47,237 nt of DNA, from NCBI GenBank assembly GCA_019242475.1, contig JAFAVK010000099.1, positions 1 to 47,237 of the forward strand, in the 5' to 3' direction. How positions within the stretch are numbered: position 1 is the stretch's first letter; each line of letters starts with the position of its first letter. The notes under the pieces are model-generated. The model worked only from the letters and a program-made list of their open reading frames with translations, made no database searches and was not told the DNA's origin. Source of the DNA: Acidobacteriota bacterium (lineage in GTDB: Bacteria; Acidobacteriota; Blastocatellia; Pyrinomonadales; Pyrinomonadaceae). The position numbers and the translations under genes are program-made. Below, in pieces: positions 1-7,763 of this stretch.

Positions 1-1050
1 GGAGAAGAGCCAGGCGACGAGGATGGAGATGAGGTAGAGCACCACCATCGGGGCCGCGAAGAGCATCATGTTCGGGATGTCGTTGGTCGGCGAGAGCACG
101 GCCGCCGCCACCAGGATCACCACCAGCGAAATCCGCCAGTGCCTGACTAGGAAGAGCGCGTCCACCAGCCCGATCCGCGCCAGCACGTAGGTCACCGCCG
201 GCATCTGGAAGACCACCCCCATCGCCAAGAGCACGATGATGATGAAGTCGAAGTAGTCCGACGCGTTCAGGAAGAGCCGGAAGTCCGACCCCAGCCCCAG
301 CAGGTACGAGATGGCCGGCGGGAAGAGCACGTAGTAGGCGAAGGCCGCCCCGGCCACGAACGACAGGCTCGACATCAGCACGAACGGCATCGCCCACCCC
401 CGCTCGTGCGGGTAGAGCCCCGGCGAGATGAACGCCCAGACCTGCCACAGGAGGAACGGCACCGAGAGGCAGACCGCCGCGTAGAGCGAGACCTGCAGGT
501 AGAGCGAGAACGGCTCGACCGCGGTGCGCACCACCAGCTTGTCGTCCTCGTTCGGCAGCCCCCCCTCCCGCGCCCGGAAGTCCAGCGGCAGCCGCACGCC
601 CTTCGGGATGACGGAGGGGCCGGAGAAGAGCGCCTCGTCCGTGTAGAGGCCGAGCTGCCCGTCCGGCCCCGCCGCGGCGCGCACGGCGACCGAGGCGCCC
701 GGCGGGACGACGACCGTCCCGAGCTTGGTCGTCGCCTCGAAGACGTAGCGCCCCGCGTCGCCCTCCCTGATGTCCTTGAGCGGGAGGATGTGCTCGCCGC
801 CCGTCCGGCCGCTGAGCGGGACGGGGCGCTGGGCGGCCTCGGCCAGGGCGCGGCGCATCGGCGCGGCGAGGAAGTTGTAGATGCGGTCGGAGAGGAACCA
901 GCAGAAGAGCAGCGCGACGAAGACGAAGACGACCGAGCGGATGATGCGGCGGCGCAGCTCGTCCAGGTGCTCGAGGAAGGACATCTGCCCGCCCAGCCGG
1001 CCGCCGCCCTGCTGTTCGTCCTCGCCGCTTTCCAGAAGGGTCGAAGCCAT
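1..1050 (-). CDS. tatC: Twin-arginine translocase subunit TatC (3' end cut by window edge)
   Basis: TatC is the multi-spanning inner-membrane receptor that binds twin-arginine signal peptides and recruits TatA to export folded proteins. Reading leftward from the ATG at 1050 gives 350 codons without a stop, continuing past the window start. Family signatures are present: a cytoplasmic MSFLEHLDELRRRI stretch (about residues 23-36), a first membrane helix, EPFSLYLQ before the second helix, and the hallmark WAFISPGLYPHERG. An internal ATG at 984 begins exactly at MSFLEHL and could be the true start; the 22 residues before it are Gly/Gln-rich. Oddly, about 100 residues (roughly 70-173) separate helix 1 and helix 2, far more than the usual short periplasmic loop. 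It lies 61 nt downstream of tatA on the same strand, so they are probably cotranscribed. Confidence 0.93.
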   Translation of the reverse strand, partial: MASTLLESGEDEQQGGGRLGGQMSFLEHLDELRRRIIRSVVFVFVALLFCWFLSDRIYNFLAAPMRRALAEAAQRPVPLSGRTGGEHILPLKDIREGDAGRYVFEATTKLGTVVVPPGASVAVRAAAGPDGQLGLYTDEALFSGPSVIPKGVRLPLDFRAREGGLPNEDDKLVVRTAVEPFSLYLQVSLYAAVCLSVPFLLWQVWAFISPGLYPHERGWAMPFVLMSSLSFVAGAAFAYYVLFPPAISYLLGLGSDFRLFLNASDYFDFIIIVLLAMGVVFQMPAVTYVLARIGLVDALFLVRHWRISLVVILVAAAVLSPTNDIPNMMLFAAPMVVLYLISILVAWLFS

Positions 1051-1111
1051 CTCGTCGGTTGTCGGAGTCTACTCGAAAGTGTCGTGGAAGAGACGCGCGC
1101 CGTGCGTCGCT

Positions 1112-1543
1112 TCAGGAAGCGTTGAGTTCGTCTTCGTCGGGGCGCTTAGTCAATGCGCGCCCCGTCGCCACGTCCCACGCGTGCTCGTCCTCGGCCGCCC
1201 CGCGGGCGACGGTCGGCTCGGGCGCGGCCGCGTGAATCGTCTGGGCGTCGGCGTGGACTTCGCCCCCCCCGTAAGCGGGGAGCGCCGCCGAGGCGCCGCC
1301 CGGCGTGTCGCCGTGCACGGCCGGCGCGGGCTCCGGCGCGGGCTTGCGCCGCTCAAGCTCGACCTCGTACTCCCACGTCCGCTTGAAGTCGTCGGAGGCG
1401 CGCTTGAACTCGCCCAGGGCCTTGCCGACGCTGCGCCCGATCTCGGGCAGCTTGCGCGGCCCGAACAGCACGAGCGCGACGACCGCGATCACCAGAAGCT
1501 CGGTCGTGCCGAGGAATTCGAAGACGAGAAGGGGTGTGTTCAT
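1112..1543 (-). CDS. tatA: TatA/TatB-type twin-arginine translocase protein
   Basis: This is a 143-residue single-span Tat component. The N-terminus carries a short hydrophobic helix (LLVIAVVALVLFG), then the invariant FGPRKLPEIGRSVGKALGEF hinge and amphipathic helix, then a long charged, Ala/Pro-rich tail. TatA forms the translocation pore and TatB helps recognise the substrate; the sequence alone does not separate them well, and with only one such gene beside tatC it may serve both roles. The ATG at 1543 is chosen because upstream in-frame codons run through the neighbouring hairpin repeat and lack TatA character. No Shine-Dalgarno is evident, because the hairpin arm ends only a few bases before the start codon. 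The gene lies between the VOC gene and tatC, all on the minus strand. Confidence 0.88.
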   Translation of the reverse strand: MNTPLLVFEFLGTTELLVIAVVALVLFGPRKLPEIGRSVGKALGEFKRASDDFKRTWEYEVELERRKPAPEPAPAVHGDTPGGASAALPAYGGGEVHADAQTIHAAAPEPTVARGAAEDEHAWDVATGRALTKRPDEDELNAS

Positions 1544-1547
1544 AAGA

Positions 1548-1615
1548 ACCCGTGAACCGTGGGCCGTGACAAGAAGTAAGGGCGTTAACCTTGTCACGGT
1601 TTACGGTTCACCGTT
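1548..1615. repeat. Hairpin repeat, CCGTGAA heptad family
   Basis: Imperfect inverted repeat with arms 1548-1573 and 1590-1615 (21 of 26 positions pair) built from units resembling AACCGTG, ending in GACAAG next to a 16-nt loop. It fills the gap between the VOC stop codon at 1615-1617, which the outer base touches, and the tatA start. The same family recurs at 44061-44132 with perfect arms. Confidence 0.85.
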
Positions 1616-1983
1616 TACGGCTGTCTGTATTCGGGCGGGTAGTAGATGACCTCGACGGCGCGTTCGCCGACGCCTCTGGTGTAGAAGGAGACGGAGCGGT
1701 CGCGGTGCTCCTTGATGGGTCGGTTGCCCTCGCGGCGGGCCGCCTCTTCGAGCGCCTCGCGCGTCTCGACGCGGATGCCGAGGTGCTGCGGGTGCTTCGA
1801 GCCTTCGGGCAGCAGCGCCACGCCGAAGCCGCGCGCGTCGCGCAGCATGGCCCAGTCTTCGTAGATCGTCTCGACGCGGAAGCCGAGCCGCTCGTAGGCG
1901 CGCACGTCCGCGTGCATGTCCTCCGTCCTGACCGCGATGTGGTCTACCACGCCCTCGACCCGTAACTCTTCCCGCTCTGGCAT
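1615..1983 (-). CDS. VOC (glyoxalase/bleomycin-resistance fold) family protein
   Basis: A 122-residue protein with the single-module vicinal-oxygen-chelate pattern: VDHIAVRTEDM near the N-terminus (first metal-ligand His region), a YERLGFRVE helix, HLGIRVETREALEEAA in the middle, and the C-terminal VEVIYYPPE with the Glu typical of metal binding. Members include lactoylglutathione lyases, dioxygenases and methylmalonyl-CoA epimerases; the substrate cannot be told here. The start at 1983 gives a normal-length domain; upstream in-frame codons overlap the divergent binding-protein gene and look non-coding. It precedes tatA on the same strand, but with no obvious functional link. Confidence 0.82.
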   Translation of the reverse strand: MPEREELRVEGVVDHIAVRTEDMHADVRAYERLGFRVETIYEDWAMLRDARGFGVALLPEGSKHPQHLGIRVETREALEEAARREGNRPIKEHRDRSVSFYTRGVGERAVEVIYYPPEYRQP

Positions 1984-2110
1984 GGGGGGATTGTAACCCT
2001 TCGCGGCGCGCGCGCAAAAGCGCGGGGCGCGCCCTCCTTGACAGGCGCGTCGCGCGTGGGCCAACCTCGCGGCAGCTAATCCGAAAAGGGAACGGGGAAG
2101 GTTTACAGGG

Positions 2111-3055
2111 ATGGGGACACGCCCGCGCATCGTTTCGCTCCTGCCGTCCGCGACCGAGATCGTCTGCGCGCTCGGACTCGGAGACGCGCTCGTCGGCGTC
2201 ACGCACGAGTGCGACTTCCCGCCCGAGGTGGTGGGGAAGCCCGTGCTCACTTCGAGCCGCATCTCGCACGAGACGATGTCGAGCGCCGAGGTAGACCACG
2301 CCGTCCGCTCGCAGCTCGACGGCCACGGCTCGATCTACAACCTCGACGAGAAGCTGCTCGCCGAGCTGAAGCCCGACCTCGTCATCACGCAAGAGCTGTG
2401 CGAGGTCTGCGCCGTCAGCTACAAGACGGTTCTACAAGCCGCGCGCCTCATCGAGTCGGACGCGCGCGTCGTCTCGCTTGAGCCGAACAACATCCAAGAT
2501 ATTTTCGCCAACATCCGCACGGTCGGCGAGCTGGCCGGCGCCTCTGCCGAAGCGAAAACTCTCGTGCGTGAGTTGACCGTGCAGTTGGACGCGCTGGCCG
2601 TCCTGCTCACGGAGGTCGAGACGCGGCCGCGCACGCTCGTCCTCGAATGGCTGGAGCCGCCGTTCGCGCCCGGCCACTGGGTGCCCGAGCAGGTCGCGTT
2701 CGCGGGCGGAGACGCGAGCTTCGGTAATGCGGGCGGCAAGTCGCGCACGACGACGGCCGAAGAGATTCGAGCTTACGCGCCCGAGGTGATTGTGCTCGCG
2801 CCCTGCGGCTACTACAAAGACGACATCCTGCGCGCGCTCGAACGGGCGCGGCTGCCGCGCGGCTGGAACGACCTCCCGGCCGTGCGCGACGGCAAAGTCT
2901 GGGCCGTGGACGCGACGAGCTACTTCAGCCGCCCCGGCCCGCGCGTCGTCGAGGGCGCAGAGATACTCCTCAAAATCATCCACCCCGAAATCTTCGGCGA
3001 GCCGTCGGAAGCGCAGGCCGTGCGCGTTCCACGAGAGTTAATGACTGCCGAGTAG
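2111..3055 (+). CDS. BtuF-like cobalamin/metal-chelate binding protein (PBP class III)
   Basis: A 314-residue protein of the periplasmic-binding-protein family used by ABC importers for vitamin B12 and iron-siderophores. The start RIVSLLPSATEIVCALGLGD matches the BtuF-type opening, followed by GVTHECDFP, the LKPDLVITQELCEVCAVS region, and a C-terminal PAVRDGKVWAVDATSYFSRPGPRVVEG, which is characteristic of the cobalamin-binding subgroup. There is no signal peptide or lipobox from the ATG at 2111, which is common in this subgroup and leaves its location unclear. No ABC permease or ATPase gene is adjacent, so it may serve a transporter elsewhere or another corrinoid role. It is divergent from the VOC gene. 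Confidence 0.8.
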   Translation: MGTRPRIVSLLPSATEIVCALGLGDALVGVTHECDFPPEVVGKPVLTSSRISHETMSSAEVDHAVRSQLDGHGSIYNLDEKLLAELKPDLVITQELCEVCAVSYKTVLQAARLIESDARVVSLEPNNIQDIFANIRTVGELAGASAEAKTLVRELTVQLDALAVLLTEVETRPRTLVLEWLEPPFAPGHWVPEQVAFAGGDASFGNAGGKSRTTTAEEIRAYAPEVIVLAPCGYYKDDILRALERARLPRGWNDLPAVRDGKVWAVDATSYFSRPGPRVVEGAEILLKIIHPEIFGEPSEAQAVRVPRELMTAE

Positions 3056-3058
3056 AGA

Positions 3059-3149
3059 GGTCAGAACCACCCGCGGTAGCGGGTGGCCCTTTATGATACG
3101 GAGCATCCGGTTAACAAAGGGCCACCCGCTACCGCGGGTGGTTCTGACC
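3059..3149. repeat. Perfect 34-bp inverted repeat hairpin (GGTCAGAACCACCCGC type)
   Basis: Arms 3059-3092 and 3116-3149 are perfect reverse complements over 34 bp with a 23-nt spacer. Each arm also contains the internal palindrome CCCGCGGTAGCGGG. It starts three bases after the binding-protein stop codon and lies just before the ligase gene. It could act as a terminator or 3'-end stabiliser, but lacks a T-tract. Confidence 0.9.
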
Positions 3150-3171
3150 CGGTGGCCGTCGAGACTTGTTA

Positions 3172-4869
3172 ATGCGGAAAGAGAAAAAAACGTCAGCCGC
3201 GGGCGCGACGCTGCAAAGGTTCGCGGAGGTCGCGGACGCGGTGGGCGCGACGACGAAGAAGCTTGAGAAGGCGGCGTTGCTCGGCGCGTACTTCGAGGGC
3301 CTGGCCGACGAAGACCTGAGCCTCGCGGCGCGCTACTTCGCGGGCCACGTCTTCCCGCTCTACGACGCGCGGACGACGAACGTCGGCGGCGGGATGCTGC
3401 GCGACGCCGTCTCGGAGGTCACCGGTCTCGAAGTCGAGAACCTGCGGCCGCGCTACGTGCGCCTCGGCGATTCGGGCGACGTGGCGTTCGAGGCGTTCGC
3501 CGAGACGAAGGGCGCGGAGAACGTCGAGCCGACGCTCACGCTCGCCGCGACGCAAACGCTCATCGAAACCTTAAGCGAGACGCGCGGGACGAAGAACAAG
3601 AAGACGCTTCTGACCGAAGCCCTCACGCCGGCCACGCCTTCGGAGGCGAAGTACCTCGTCAAGCTGCTCGTCGGCGATCTGCGCATCGGGCTGAAGGAGG
3701 GCCTGGTCGAGGACGCCGTCGCGCGCGCGTTCGGGCGGCCGCTCGCGGACGTGGCGCGCGTCAACATGCTCACGGGCGACATCGGCGAGACGGCCGTGCG
3801 CGCACGGCGCGGCCGTTTGGAAGGCGTCGCGATGCGCCTCTTCCACCCCATCAAGTTCATGCTCGCCACGGCCGCCGAGACGGTCGAGGACGTGGCGCGC
3901 ACGATGCCCGGAGAGTTCTACGTCGAGGACAAGTTCGACGGCATACGCGGGCAGGCGCACGTGCAGGCGGGAAGGGTCGCGCTCTACACGCGCACGCTCG
4001 ACGAGGTGACGCACCGCTTTCCGGAGCTGGTCGAGCCCCTCAAGCAACTCCCTTCGGACGCGGTGCTCGACGGCGAGGTCGTGCCCGTGCGCGGCGAGTC
4101 CATCCTGCCCTTCCTCGAACTGCAAAAGCGTCTGGGAAGGAAGACCGTCTCGGAGGAGCTGCTCGCGGGCGTGCCCGTCGCCTTCGTCGCGTACGACCTG
4201 CTCTACGCCGCGGGGCGCGTGCTGACGGACGCGCCGCTCTCGGAGAGGCGCGCGGCGCTCGAAGCCTTGATCAAGGATGAGGCGGCCGGGGCCGTGCGTC
4301 TGTCGAAAGCGAAGTTGACGGCCGGCGTGTCCGGACTCGACGAGGAGTTCGACGCGGCGCGCGCGCGCGGGAACGAGGGCTTGATGATTAAAGACCCGCG
4401 CTCCTCGTACAAGCCGGGCAAGCGAGGGCGCGAGTGGCTGAAGCTGAAGAAGGCTTACGCGACGCTCGACGTGGTGGTGACGGCCGTCGAGGTCGGGCAC
4501 GGCAAGCGGCGAAATTTACTTTCCGATTACACCTTCGCCGTGCGCCGTTCGGAGGACGACCCGGAGCTTCTGAACGTCGGCAAGGCCTACTCGGGCCTGA
4601 CCGACGCGGAGCTGGCGGAGCTGACCGAGTGGTTCCGCGCGCACACCGTCCAGGAGTTCGCGCACGGGCGAGTCCGCGTCGTCGAGCCGAAGATAGTTCT
4701 GGAAGTGACCTTTGACCGCGTGCAGGAGTCGAAGCGACACAAGAGCGGCTACGCCCTGCGCTTCCCGCGCATCCTCCGTCTCCGCGAAGACAAGGCCCCC
4801 GAAGAGATCGACACCCTCGACACCGTCCGCCGCATCGCGCGCGAGCTTGCGGGGGGAGGGGAAGAGTAG
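3172..4869 (+). CDS. ATP-dependent DNA ligase
   Basis: A 565-residue ATP-dependent ligase of the archaeal/eukaryal-like three-domain type: N-terminal helical DNA-binding domain (about 1-200), adenylation domain, and C-terminal OB fold. The adenylation motif EDKFDGIRG places the AMP-accepting lysine at residue 254. Motif III (FVAYDLLY), motif IV (NEGLMIKDP) and motif V (REWLKLKKAY) are all present, and the C-terminus has FDRVQESKRHKSGYALRFPRI-like residues of the OB domain. It seals nicks using ATP, in contrast to the essential NAD-dependent LigA, and probably serves repair. The ATG at 3172 is preferred over an in-frame TTG six bases upstream. The stop codon falls inside the left arm of the following repeat. 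Confidence 0.93.
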   Translation: MRKEKKTSAAGATLQRFAEVADAVGATTKKLEKAALLGAYFEGLADEDLSLAARYFAGHVFPLYDARTTNVGGGMLRDAVSEVTGLEVENLRPRYVRLGDSGDVAFEAFAETKGAENVEPTLTLAATQTLIETLSETRGTKNKKTLLTEALTPATPSEAKYLVKLLVGDLRIGLKEGLVEDAVARAFGRPLADVARVNMLTGDIGETAVRARRGRLEGVAMRLFHPIKFMLATAAETVEDVARTMPGEFYVEDKFDGIRGQAHVQAGRVALYTRTLDEVTHRFPELVEPLKQLPSDAVLDGEVVPVRGESILPFLELQKRLGRKTVSEELLAGVPVAFVAYDLLYAAGRVLTDAPLSERRAALEALIKDEAAGAVRLSKAKLTAGVSGLDEEFDAARARGNEGLMIKDPRSSYKPGKRGREWLKLKKAYATLDVVVTAVEVGHGKRRNLLSDYTFAVRRSEDDPELLNVGKAYSGLTDAELAELTEWFRAHTVQEFAHGRVRVVEPKIVLEVTFDRVQESKRHKSGYALRFPRILRLREDKAPEEIDTLDTVRRIARELAGGGEE

Positions 4870-5169
4870 GCGGTAGGCAGACGGCAGTAGGCAGTCCGGA
4901 CATCCCCTGCGGGGACGTTCTAATACCAACTTGCAAATAGAAATAAGGGCGGCTCTTCGCCGGGAGCGCGGGCATCCCTGCCCGCATGAGCGCCGCAGGC
5001 GCGAATGAGGCGACGCGCTTCAGCCCAAGGTTGAGGTGAAGAGTAAGACGGTCAGCGTGCTCACGCACGCTAGCGGGCAGGGATGCCCGCGCTCCCGGCG
5101 AGAAGGGGCCTTATCTCAATTTGCTAGTCGGTATAACTGCCGACTGCTATCTGCCTACTGCCTACTCTT
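4862..5169. repeat. Outer GTAGGCA-heptad inverted repeat enclosing a second inverted repeat
   Basis: Arms 4862-4895 and 5136-5169 are near-perfect reverse complements over 34 bp, built of CAGTAGG-like heptads. They lie at the 3' ends of two convergent genes: the ligase stop is inside the left arm, and the minus-strand gene's stop lies 3 nt beyond the right arm. Unlike sister copies at 35625 and 9798, whose spacers are short, this one has about 240 bp between its arms, filled by another inverted repeat. Confidence 0.85.
4923..5134. repeat. MITE-like element with ~62-bp imperfect terminal inverted repeats
   Basis: Left arm 4923-4985 and right arm 5073-5134 are reverse complements with about ten differences and one gap. 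The outer part, ATACC(A/G)ACT(T/A)GCAAAT, is AT-rich; the inner part, CGCCGGGAGCGCGGGCATCC, is perfectly conserved and itself contains the palindrome GCGGGCATCCCTGCCCGC. The 87-nt centre has no convincing gene. The element sits wholly inside the spacer of the heptad hairpin, which suggests insertion into it. No target-site duplication was established. Confidence 0.65.
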
Positions 5170-5171
5170 CC

Positions 5172-5777
5172 TCACGGGCCGGTCAGCACGTCGACGAGGC
5201 GGGGCGCTTTGCCCTTCTTGCCCTTCAGAGCTTTCTCCATCTGCTTGCGTATCTCTTTCTCGACATCGTCGTCGCGCTCGCGGCGTTTCTCGGCGTGTCT
5301 GCCGCGGCGCTCCGAGTCTTCTTCGTCTGACTGTGCGACTTCGGGCGCGGGTTCGACCGCGGGCGTAGTCCTCGGGCGTCGAGGCCGCGCGGGCTGCGCG
5401 GGCTGCGTGTCTTCTACTTTTGGCGTCGTCGCAGGCGCGGGTGGCGCGGGCGGCGGCGCTTCCGTTGTCTGGGCGGGCGGGGGCTGTGTCGTCTGTTCCT
5501 GCGCCTGTTCGACGCGCGGGCCTTGCGTGAACTTCACGGCAAGGGCGCCGCCGAGCGCGGCTGACGCGAGCAGCGCGACGGCCAGCAGCGCGGGCGTCCA
5601 GGAGCGCCGCCTGCGTCGAGCGCGCGGCGCGGGCCGCGGCGCTTCGACGAGAGGGACGACGGGGTGCGCGCGGCGCGCGTCGTCCGCGTCGAAGCGCGGC
5701 GTGACGAGCGTCTCGTCCGTATCTTCGCCCGCCGCTCTTAAATTTTCAGGACGCTGCCGCATGCGATTTGGCCTCAA
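5172..5777 (-). CDS. Hypothetical single-span membrane protein with Pro-rich linker
   Basis: I do not recognise this 201-residue protein. It has a cytoplasmic Arg-rich N-terminus (RARRRRRSW before the membrane), one helix (TPALLAVALLASAALGGALAV, about residues 61-81), a Thr/Pro/Gln-rich extracytoplasmic linker, then a strongly charged tail with KRRERDDDVEKEIRKQMEKA, probably a short coiled coil, ending in KGKKGKAPRLVDVLTGP. The layout, an anchored protein with a charged distal segment, resembles envelope-spanning or wall-binding proteins, but this is only inference. An alternative ATG lies five codons in, at 5762. It is divergent from the carbamoyltransferase and convergent with the ligase. 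Confidence 0.72.
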   Translation of the reverse strand: MRPNRMRQRPENLRAAGEDTDETLVTPRFDADDARRAHPVVPLVEAPRPAPRARRRRRSWTPALLAVALLASAALGGALAVKFTQGPRVEQAQEQTTQPPPAQTTEAPPPAPPAPATTPKVEDTQPAQPARPRRPRTTPAVEPAPEVAQSDEEDSERRGRHAEKRRERDDDVEKEIRKQMEKALKGKKGKAPRLVDVLTGP

Positions 5778-5842
5778 ACCGTACGTGAAAACCTCTCCGC
5801 CGTTGATAAAAGCAATAACGAGGCCAGCCGAGGGGGCCGAAG

Positions 5843-5871
5843 TTGCCGCCCCGCGACAAAAAAAGGATAAT
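5843..5871 (+). promoter_or_regulatory. Candidate sigma-70 promoter for the carbamoyltransferase operon
   Basis: TTGCCG (5843-5848) and GATAAT (5866-5871) are separated by 17 nt, in an unusually A-rich stretch about 55 nt before the start codon. Confidence 0.5.
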
Positions 5872-5927
5872 CCAACGCTTGTCGCCGAAGGCTTATCGAA
5901 GCTCGTACGCGGCGGCTCTCTTCAGAG

Positions 5928-7763
5928 ATGTACATCCTCGGCATATCGGCCTACTACCACGACTCCGCGGCGTGCCTCGTGCGCGACGGGGAAGTCCTGG
6001 CCGCGGCGCAGGAGGAGCGCTTCACGCGCAAGAAGCACGACCACCGTTACCCTGCGAGCGCCGTCGAGTTCTGCCTGAGCCGCGCCGGCATCACGCCGAA
6101 GGAGCTGGACTTCGTCGCCTTCTACGACAAGCCGCTCTTAAAATTCGAACGCCTCCTTGAGACCTACATCGACTACGCCCCGCGGGGCCTGCGCTCGTTC
6201 CTGATGGCGATGCCCCTGTGGCTGCGCGAGAAGTTGTGGATTCGGGAGCAGGTCTCGAAGGAGGCGGGCTTCGAAGGTCAAGTCCTCTTCACAGAGCACC
6301 ACGAGTCGCACGCCGCCTCGGCCTTCTTCCCCTCGCCGTTCGAGTCGGCCGCCGTCCTGACGATGGACGGCGTGGGCGAGTGGGCGACTTCGAGTTACGG
6401 GTACGGGAAGGGGAATGAACTTCACTTACTCAAGGAGCTGCACTTCCCGCATTCCCTGGGCCTGCTCTACTCGGCCTTCACCTACTACACGGGCTTCAAG
6501 GTCAACTCGGGCGAGTACAAGGTGATGGGCCTCGCGCCCTACGGCGAGCCGAAGTATGTGAAGCTTATACTCGACGAACTCATCGACCTGCGCGAGGACG
6601 GAAGCTTGCGGCTCAACATGAAGTACTTCAACTTCGCCGCCGGCCTGACGATGACGAACAAGGCCTTCGACCGCCTGTTCGGCGGGCCGCCGCGCGAGGC
6701 CGAGTCTGAGGTGACGCAGCGCGAGATGGACTTGGCGCGCTCGGTGCAGGAGGTGACCGAGGAGGCGATGCTGCGGATGGCGCGCCACGTCCACAAAGAG
6801 ACCGGCGAGCGTAACCTCTGCCTCGCGGGCGGCGTCGCGCTCAACTGCGTCGGCAACGGCCGCATCCTGCGCGAGGGGCCGTTCGAGAACGTCTGGGTGC
6901 AGCCGGCCGCGGGCGACGCGGGCGGGAGCTTGGGCGCGGCGCTGTCGGTCTGGTATCAGTACCTCGGCAACGAGAGGAAGCTGGAGGAGGTCTGCCGCGG
7001 CGGCGCGGACGGGATGCGCGGCGCGTACCTCGGGCCGGAGTTCGCCGACGACGAGATTGAGGAGTCGCTCGTCACGCTCGGCGCGCGCTACCGGAAAGTC
7101 CCTCAAGGCGAGTTGAGTGAGACGGTCGCGCGCCTGCTCGCCGAGGAGAAGGTCGTCGGCTGGTTCCAGGGGCGGATGGAGTTCGGGCCGCGCGCGTTGG
7201 GCGCGCGCTCGATACTCGGCGACCCGCGAAGTCCTCGGATGCAGTCGCAGATGAACCTGAAGATCAAGTTCCGCGAGTCGTTCCGTCCGTTCGCGCCGTC
7301 GGTCTTGCGCGAGCGCGTGTCGGACTACTTCGAGTTGGAGGCGGACTCGCCCTACATGCTGTTAGTCGCGCCCGTGCGCGAACACCTGCGGCGCGAGGTG
7401 ACGGAGGCAGAGAGTCGTCTGTTCGGCATCGAAAAACTCAACGTGCCGCGCTCGACGATCCCGGCCGTGACGCACGTCGACTACTCGGCGCGCGTCCAGA
7501 CCGTGCGGCGCGAGGAGAGTCCGGCCTTCTACGACCTGCTCGCGGCGTTCGAGCGGCTGACGGGCTGCGCCGTGCTCGTCAACACCAGCTTCAACGTGCG
7601 CGGCGAGCCGATAGTCTGCACGCCCGCGCAGGCCTTCGCCTGCTTCATGCGCACCGAGATGGACTGCCTCGTCGTCGGCGATTTCCTCCTGCTCAAGTCG
7701 GAGCAGGGCAGGAACGCCTTCTCGGAAGACCTCTCGTGGCAGGAGGAGTTCCAGCTTGATTGA
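5928..7763 (+). CDS. Carbamoyltransferase (NodU/CmcH/SxtI family)
   Basis: A 611-residue O-carbamoyltransferase, which uses carbamoyl phosphate and ATP to make carbamoyl-adenylate and transfers the carbamoyl group to a hydroxyl on a sugar or natural product. The N-terminal Kae1/TsaD-like domain starts YILGISAYYHDSAACL, contains the metal-binding TEHHESHAASAFF (His 124, 125, 128) and GGVALNCVGNGRI; the C-terminal domain has EFGPRALGARSILGDPR from residue 418 and NTSFNVRGEPIVCTP. Length is typical. It heads a three-gene operon with SxtJ-like and DUF5989 genes, overlapping the former. That trio suggests membrane-associated carbamoylation, perhaps of a surface polysaccharide or lipid. The acceptor is unknown, and no glycan or toxin biosynthesis genes are adjacent. 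Confidence 0.93.
   Translation: MYILGISAYYHDSAACLVRDGEVLAAAQEERFTRKKHDHRYPASAVEFCLSRAGITPKELDFVAFYDKPLLKFERLLETYIDYAPRGLRSFLMAMPLWLREKLWIREQVSKEAGFEGQVLFTEHHESHAASAFFPSPFESAAVLTMDGVGEWATSSYGYGKGNELHLLKELHFPHSLGLLYSAFTYYTGFKVNSGEYKVMGLAPYGEPKYVKLILDELIDLREDGSLRLNMKYFNFAAGLTMTNKAFDRLFGGPPREAESEVTQREMDLARSVQEVTEEAMLRMARHVHKETGERNLCLAGGVALNCVGNGRILREGPFENVWVQPAAGDAGGSLGAALSVWYQYLGNERKLEEVCRGGADGMRGAYLGPEFADDEIEESLVTLGARYRKVPQGELSETVARLLAEEKVVGWFQGRMEFGPRALGARSILGDPRSPRMQSQMNLKIKFRESFRPFAPSVLRERVSDYFELEADSPYMLLVAPVREHLRREVTEAESRLFGIEKLNVPRSTIPAVTHVDYSARVQTVRREESPAFYDLLAAFERLTGCAVLVNTSFNVRGEPIVCTPAQAFACFMRTEMDCLVVGDFLLLKSEQGRNAFSEDLSWQEEFQLD

Noticed and set aside
2038..2043. TTGACA before the binding-protein gene as a promoter
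   Set aside because: No acceptable -10 box lies at 16-18 nt spacing.
4986..5072. Small gene within the MITE-like centre
   Set aside because: No open frame of meaningful length with a ribosome binding site.
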